Assembly (NCBI GenBank): GCA_020631335.1
Contig: JAHDHK010000009.1
Coordinates: forward strand, 589-45,882
Reading direction: 5' to 3'
DNA length: 45,294 nt
Source of the DNA: Chromatiales bacterium
GTDB lineage: Bacteria > Pseudomonadota > Gammaproteobacteria > Granulosicoccales > Granulosicoccaceae
A program made the translations under genes and the position numbers. The notes beneath the pieces were generated by a model. That model saw only the letters and a program-made list of their open reading frames with translations. It did no database searches and was not told the origin of the DNA. Positions 43,487 through 45,294 of this stretch are shown piece by piece (position 1 is the stretch's first letter; the number at the start of each line of letters is the position of its first letter).

Positions 43487-44221
43487 ATGAAACGTCTTGA
43501 AGGTAAAAATGTACTGGTTACTGCTGCAGGTCAAGGTATAGGCAGGGCAGTAGCACAACGATTCACTGAGCATGGTGCGCAGGTCCTGGCAACTGATATT
43601 AATTCGGACACGCTTTCTGTGTTGAAAAATGAAGGTATCGAGACCCGATTGCTGGATGTGACTGATAAGTCTGCGGTTGATCAGCTGGTCGCCGATAGCA
43701 ATGACTTTGACGTGTTGTTTAACTGCGCTGGTTATGTGGCTAACGGGACCATACTCGAATGTGATGAAGCGAGCTGGGACTTTTCTTTTAACCTGAACAT
43801 ACGGTCTATGTATTACACCATTACTGCAGTGTTGCCGGCAATGCTTGAGCGTGGCGGTGGCTCGATAATCAATATGTCGTCGGTGGCTTCCAGTTTAAAA
43901 GGCGTGCCTAACCGCTTTGCCTATACCACCACAAAAGCAGCAGTACTCGGTCTGACAAAGTCGGTGGCTGCGGATTATGTTACCCGTGGCATCCGCTGCA
44001 ACGCTATATGTCCAGGCACGATAGAGTCACCGTCATTGCATGACAGATTGCGTGAAACCGGGGACTACGAGCAGGCAATGATAGATTTCGTCGCCAGGCA
44101 ACCCATGGGGCGGCTCGGAACGACGGAAGAAATTGCCAGTCTGGCGCTTTACCTCGCCAGTGAAGAATCAGCATTTACTACCGGCCAGGCGCATATCATC
44201 GACGGTGGCTGGGCTATTTAG
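43487..44221 (+). CDS. SDR-family NAD-dependent dehydrogenase (DHRS6 / ketodeoxyfuconate dehydrogenase-like)
   Basis: A 244-residue short-chain dehydrogenase. The cofactor loop is TAAGQGIG, Asp37 (ATDINS) indicates NAD, NCAG is kept, and the catalytic residues are Ser131/Ser132, Tyr146 and Lys150 (FAYTTTKAAV). The sequence is strikingly close to mammalian DHRS6 (WDFSxNLNxRSMYY, INMSSVASSxKGVxNR, GIRCNxxCPGT). Bacterial relatives include 2-keto-3-deoxy-L-fuconate dehydrogenase and hydroxybutyrate dehydrogenases. The FAH-type hydrolase 84 bp downstream favours a 3-deoxy-sugar acid substrate over hydroxybutyrate. Substrate is inference; family is firm. Confidence 0.87.
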   Translation: MKRLEGKNVLVTAAGQGIGRAVAQRFTEHGAQVLATDINSDTLSVLKNEGIETRLLDVTDKSAVDQLVADSNDFDVLFNCAGYVANGTILECDEASWDFSFNLNIRSMYYTITAVLPAMLERGGGSIINMSSVASSLKGVPNRFAYTTTKAAVLGLTKSVAADYVTRGIRCNAICPGTIESPSLHDRLRETGDYEQAMIDFVARQPMGRLGTTEEIASLALYLASEESAFTTGQAHIIDGGWAI

Positions 44222-44305
44222 CAGCCGATGTCAGATGCCCGATTGGCAGCAGCTGATGGTACTCGTACAATGCCGCTCACAACCAGAGACAGGTAAGCGA
44301 CCTCA

Positions 44306-45145
44306 ATGAAATTATTACGTGTTGGATCTGCAGGATCCGAAAAGCCGGCTGCTTTAGATGCAAACGGTGTGATCAGGGATTTATCCGGTCATGTGGCCGA
44401 TATAAGCGGCGCTACTATCGGAGACGAGTCCGTCGGAAAACTACGCGCGCTCGATCTGTCAGCGCTGCCACAGATCAGCGATTCAGAACGCATTGGTCCC
44501 TGTGTCGGCAATGTCGGGAAGATGGTTTGCATTGGTCTGAATTATTCCGATCATGCCGAAGAGTCGGGCCTGGAAGTGCCACCTGAGCCGGTGGTTTTTT
44601 TCAAGGCAACATCCGCAATCTGCGGGCCTAACGACACCATTGAAATTCCAAGGGAATCTACTGCGCTGGACTGGGAAGTGGAGCTTGCAATTGTGATCGG
44701 TAAGGATGGCAAGTACATAGATGAAGCAGATGCCGAGCAGTACATTGCCGGCTATTGCATCGTCAATGATGTCTCGGAGCGGAATTTTCAGATTCACCGC
44801 TCCGGGCAGTGGGTGAAGGGTAAATCTGCAGATACCTTCGGACCGATGGGGCCGTGGCTGGTTACCCGGGATGAGATTCCCGATCCGCAGGATCTCAAAA
44901 TGAATCTCGAGGTTAACGGAGAAGCGCGGCAGAAAGGCTCCACTTCTACCATGGTCTATCAGGTGCCGTTTCTGGTTTCCTATGTGTCTCAGTTTATGAG
45001 TCTGCAGGCAGGTGATGTTATTTCTACCGGAACACCTCCAGGTGTAGGCATGGGTATGAAGCCCCCTCAATACCTGCAGCAGGGCGACGTCGTCACGTTG
45101 TCCATCGATGGCCTGGGCAATCAGCGACAATCTGTTGGAACCTGA
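44306..45145 (+). CDS. Fumarylacetoacetate hydrolase-family protein (diketo-deoxy acid hydrolase-like)
   Basis: A 279-residue FAH-superfamily hydrolase. The core starts at CIGLNYSDHAEESG (about 75), then EPVVFFKATSAICGP, the metal-site stretch ALDWEVELAIVIGK, GYCIVNDVSERNFQ, KSADTFGPMGPWLVT and STGTPPGVGMGMKPP. These are the segments shared with 2,4-diketo-3-deoxy-L-fuconate and rhamnonate hydrolases and with ureidoglycolate lyase annotations. With the SDR just upstream, the pair could oxidise a 2-keto-3-deoxy acid to the 2,4-diketo form and split it into pyruvate and lactate (or glycolate). The dehydratase and transporter are not in the window. Confidence 0.87.
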   Translation: MKLLRVGSAGSEKPAALDANGVIRDLSGHVADISGATIGDESVGKLRALDLSALPQISDSERIGPCVGNVGKMVCIGLNYSDHAEESGLEVPPEPVVFFKATSAICGPNDTIEIPRESTALDWEVELAIVIGKDGKYIDEADAEQYIAGYCIVNDVSERNFQIHRSGQWVKGKSADTFGPMGPWLVTRDEIPDPQDLKMNLEVNGEARQKGSTSTMVYQVPFLVSYVSQFMSLQAGDVISTGTPPGVGMGMKPPQYLQQGDVVTLSIDGLGNQRQSVGT

Positions 45146-45210
45146 GTGTCCAATCGTTAATCTCAGTCACTTCGGCATCTGATAACCTGTATTTATCGTC
45201 GCAGACAAAC

Positions 45211-45216
45211 TACAAT
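45211..45216 (+). promoter_or_regulatory. -10 box for the tRNA-Arg gene
   Basis: TACAAT lies 25 bp before the tRNA 5' end. No good -35 is visible at 16-18 bp upstream, so the promoter is only partly supported. Confidence 0.35.
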
Positions 45217-45240
45217 AACCGTCTGAGAGAATGTCGCAGA

Positions 45241-45294
45241 GCGCCCGTAGCTCAGCTGGATAGAGTACCTGGCTTCGAACCAGGTGGTCGGAGG
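45241..45294 (+). tRNA. tRNA-Arg (anticodon UCG), 3' end off the right edge
   Basis: GCGCCCG acceptor strand, D-arm GCTC...GAGT, anticodon stem CCTGG/CCAGG around loop CTTCGAA, variable loop TGGTC and the start of the T-stem GGAGG. The loop gives anticodon TCG (45275-45277), an arginine tRNA reading CGA/CGG. The body is close to E. coli tRNA-Arg(ACG). About 23 nt are missing at the right edge. Confidence 0.93.

Overview
The window is chromosomal DNA of a Gram-negative gammaproteobacterium. This is inferred from OmpA, RND efflux and lipoprotein genes, a CobB sirtuin and TruC that read very like the Escherichia coli proteins, an AqpZ-type aquaporin, and type II citrate synthase. Base composition is about even and similar along the window. 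I see no integrase, transposase, phage gene, CRISPR array or rRNA, so this looks like resident chromosome. The genus cannot be fixed from the sequence; a marine or environmental lineage is a guess based on the large surface proteins and the DUF1800/DUF1501 pair.

Layout. 1-3.7 kb: a BON-domain envelope protein cut by the left edge, a secreted LprI-like protein and an orphan XdhC-like protein. 4.1-10.6 kb: a same-strand surface block with an OmpA-type porin/anchor, a 1123-residue secreted protein with cadherin/Ig-like domains and EF-hand loops, and, 4 nt later, an acidic protein made almost only of DxDxDG repeats. The last two share a C-terminal Gly-Gly-Cys / Asp-Pro / hydrophobic / Arg tail that looks like a protein-sorting signal. 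10.6-19.9 kb: TruC, a TIM-barrel isomerase-like protein, AqpZ with an unusual charged tail, a GhrA-type reductase, an Atm1-type ABC exporter, and a DUF1800/DUF1501 pair. 20-25 kb: RecQ, a ComEA-like HhH protein with a lysine-rich tail, an MFS transporter and a TerC-family protein.

25.3-30.5 kb: a transmembrane Ser/Thr kinase followed by a small secreted/membrane Ig-like protein. Running toward them is a two-gene unit of a GlyGly-CTERM-like secreted protein overlapping an aldose 1-epimerase. 30.7-33.5 kb: divergent gltA and argG, with an FNR/Anr-like palindrome between them. 33.6-41.6 kb: a DUF2892 membrane protein, a lipoprotein, CobB, an RND pump operon (membrane fusion protein plus inner-membrane transporter), a RAM-only Lrp/AsnC protein and another small lipoprotein. 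41.8-45.1 kb: a GMC oxidoreductase divergent from an SDR + FAH-hydrolase pair that fits the last steps of a non-phosphorylative deoxysugar (fuconate/rhamnonate-type) pathway. The right edge cuts a tRNA-Arg(UCG).

Most of the window is housekeeping. The parts most worth a second look are the calcium-motif surface block with its C-terminal sorting tails, the kinase/Ig-like pair, the tailed aquaporin, and the gltA-argG intergenic palindrome.
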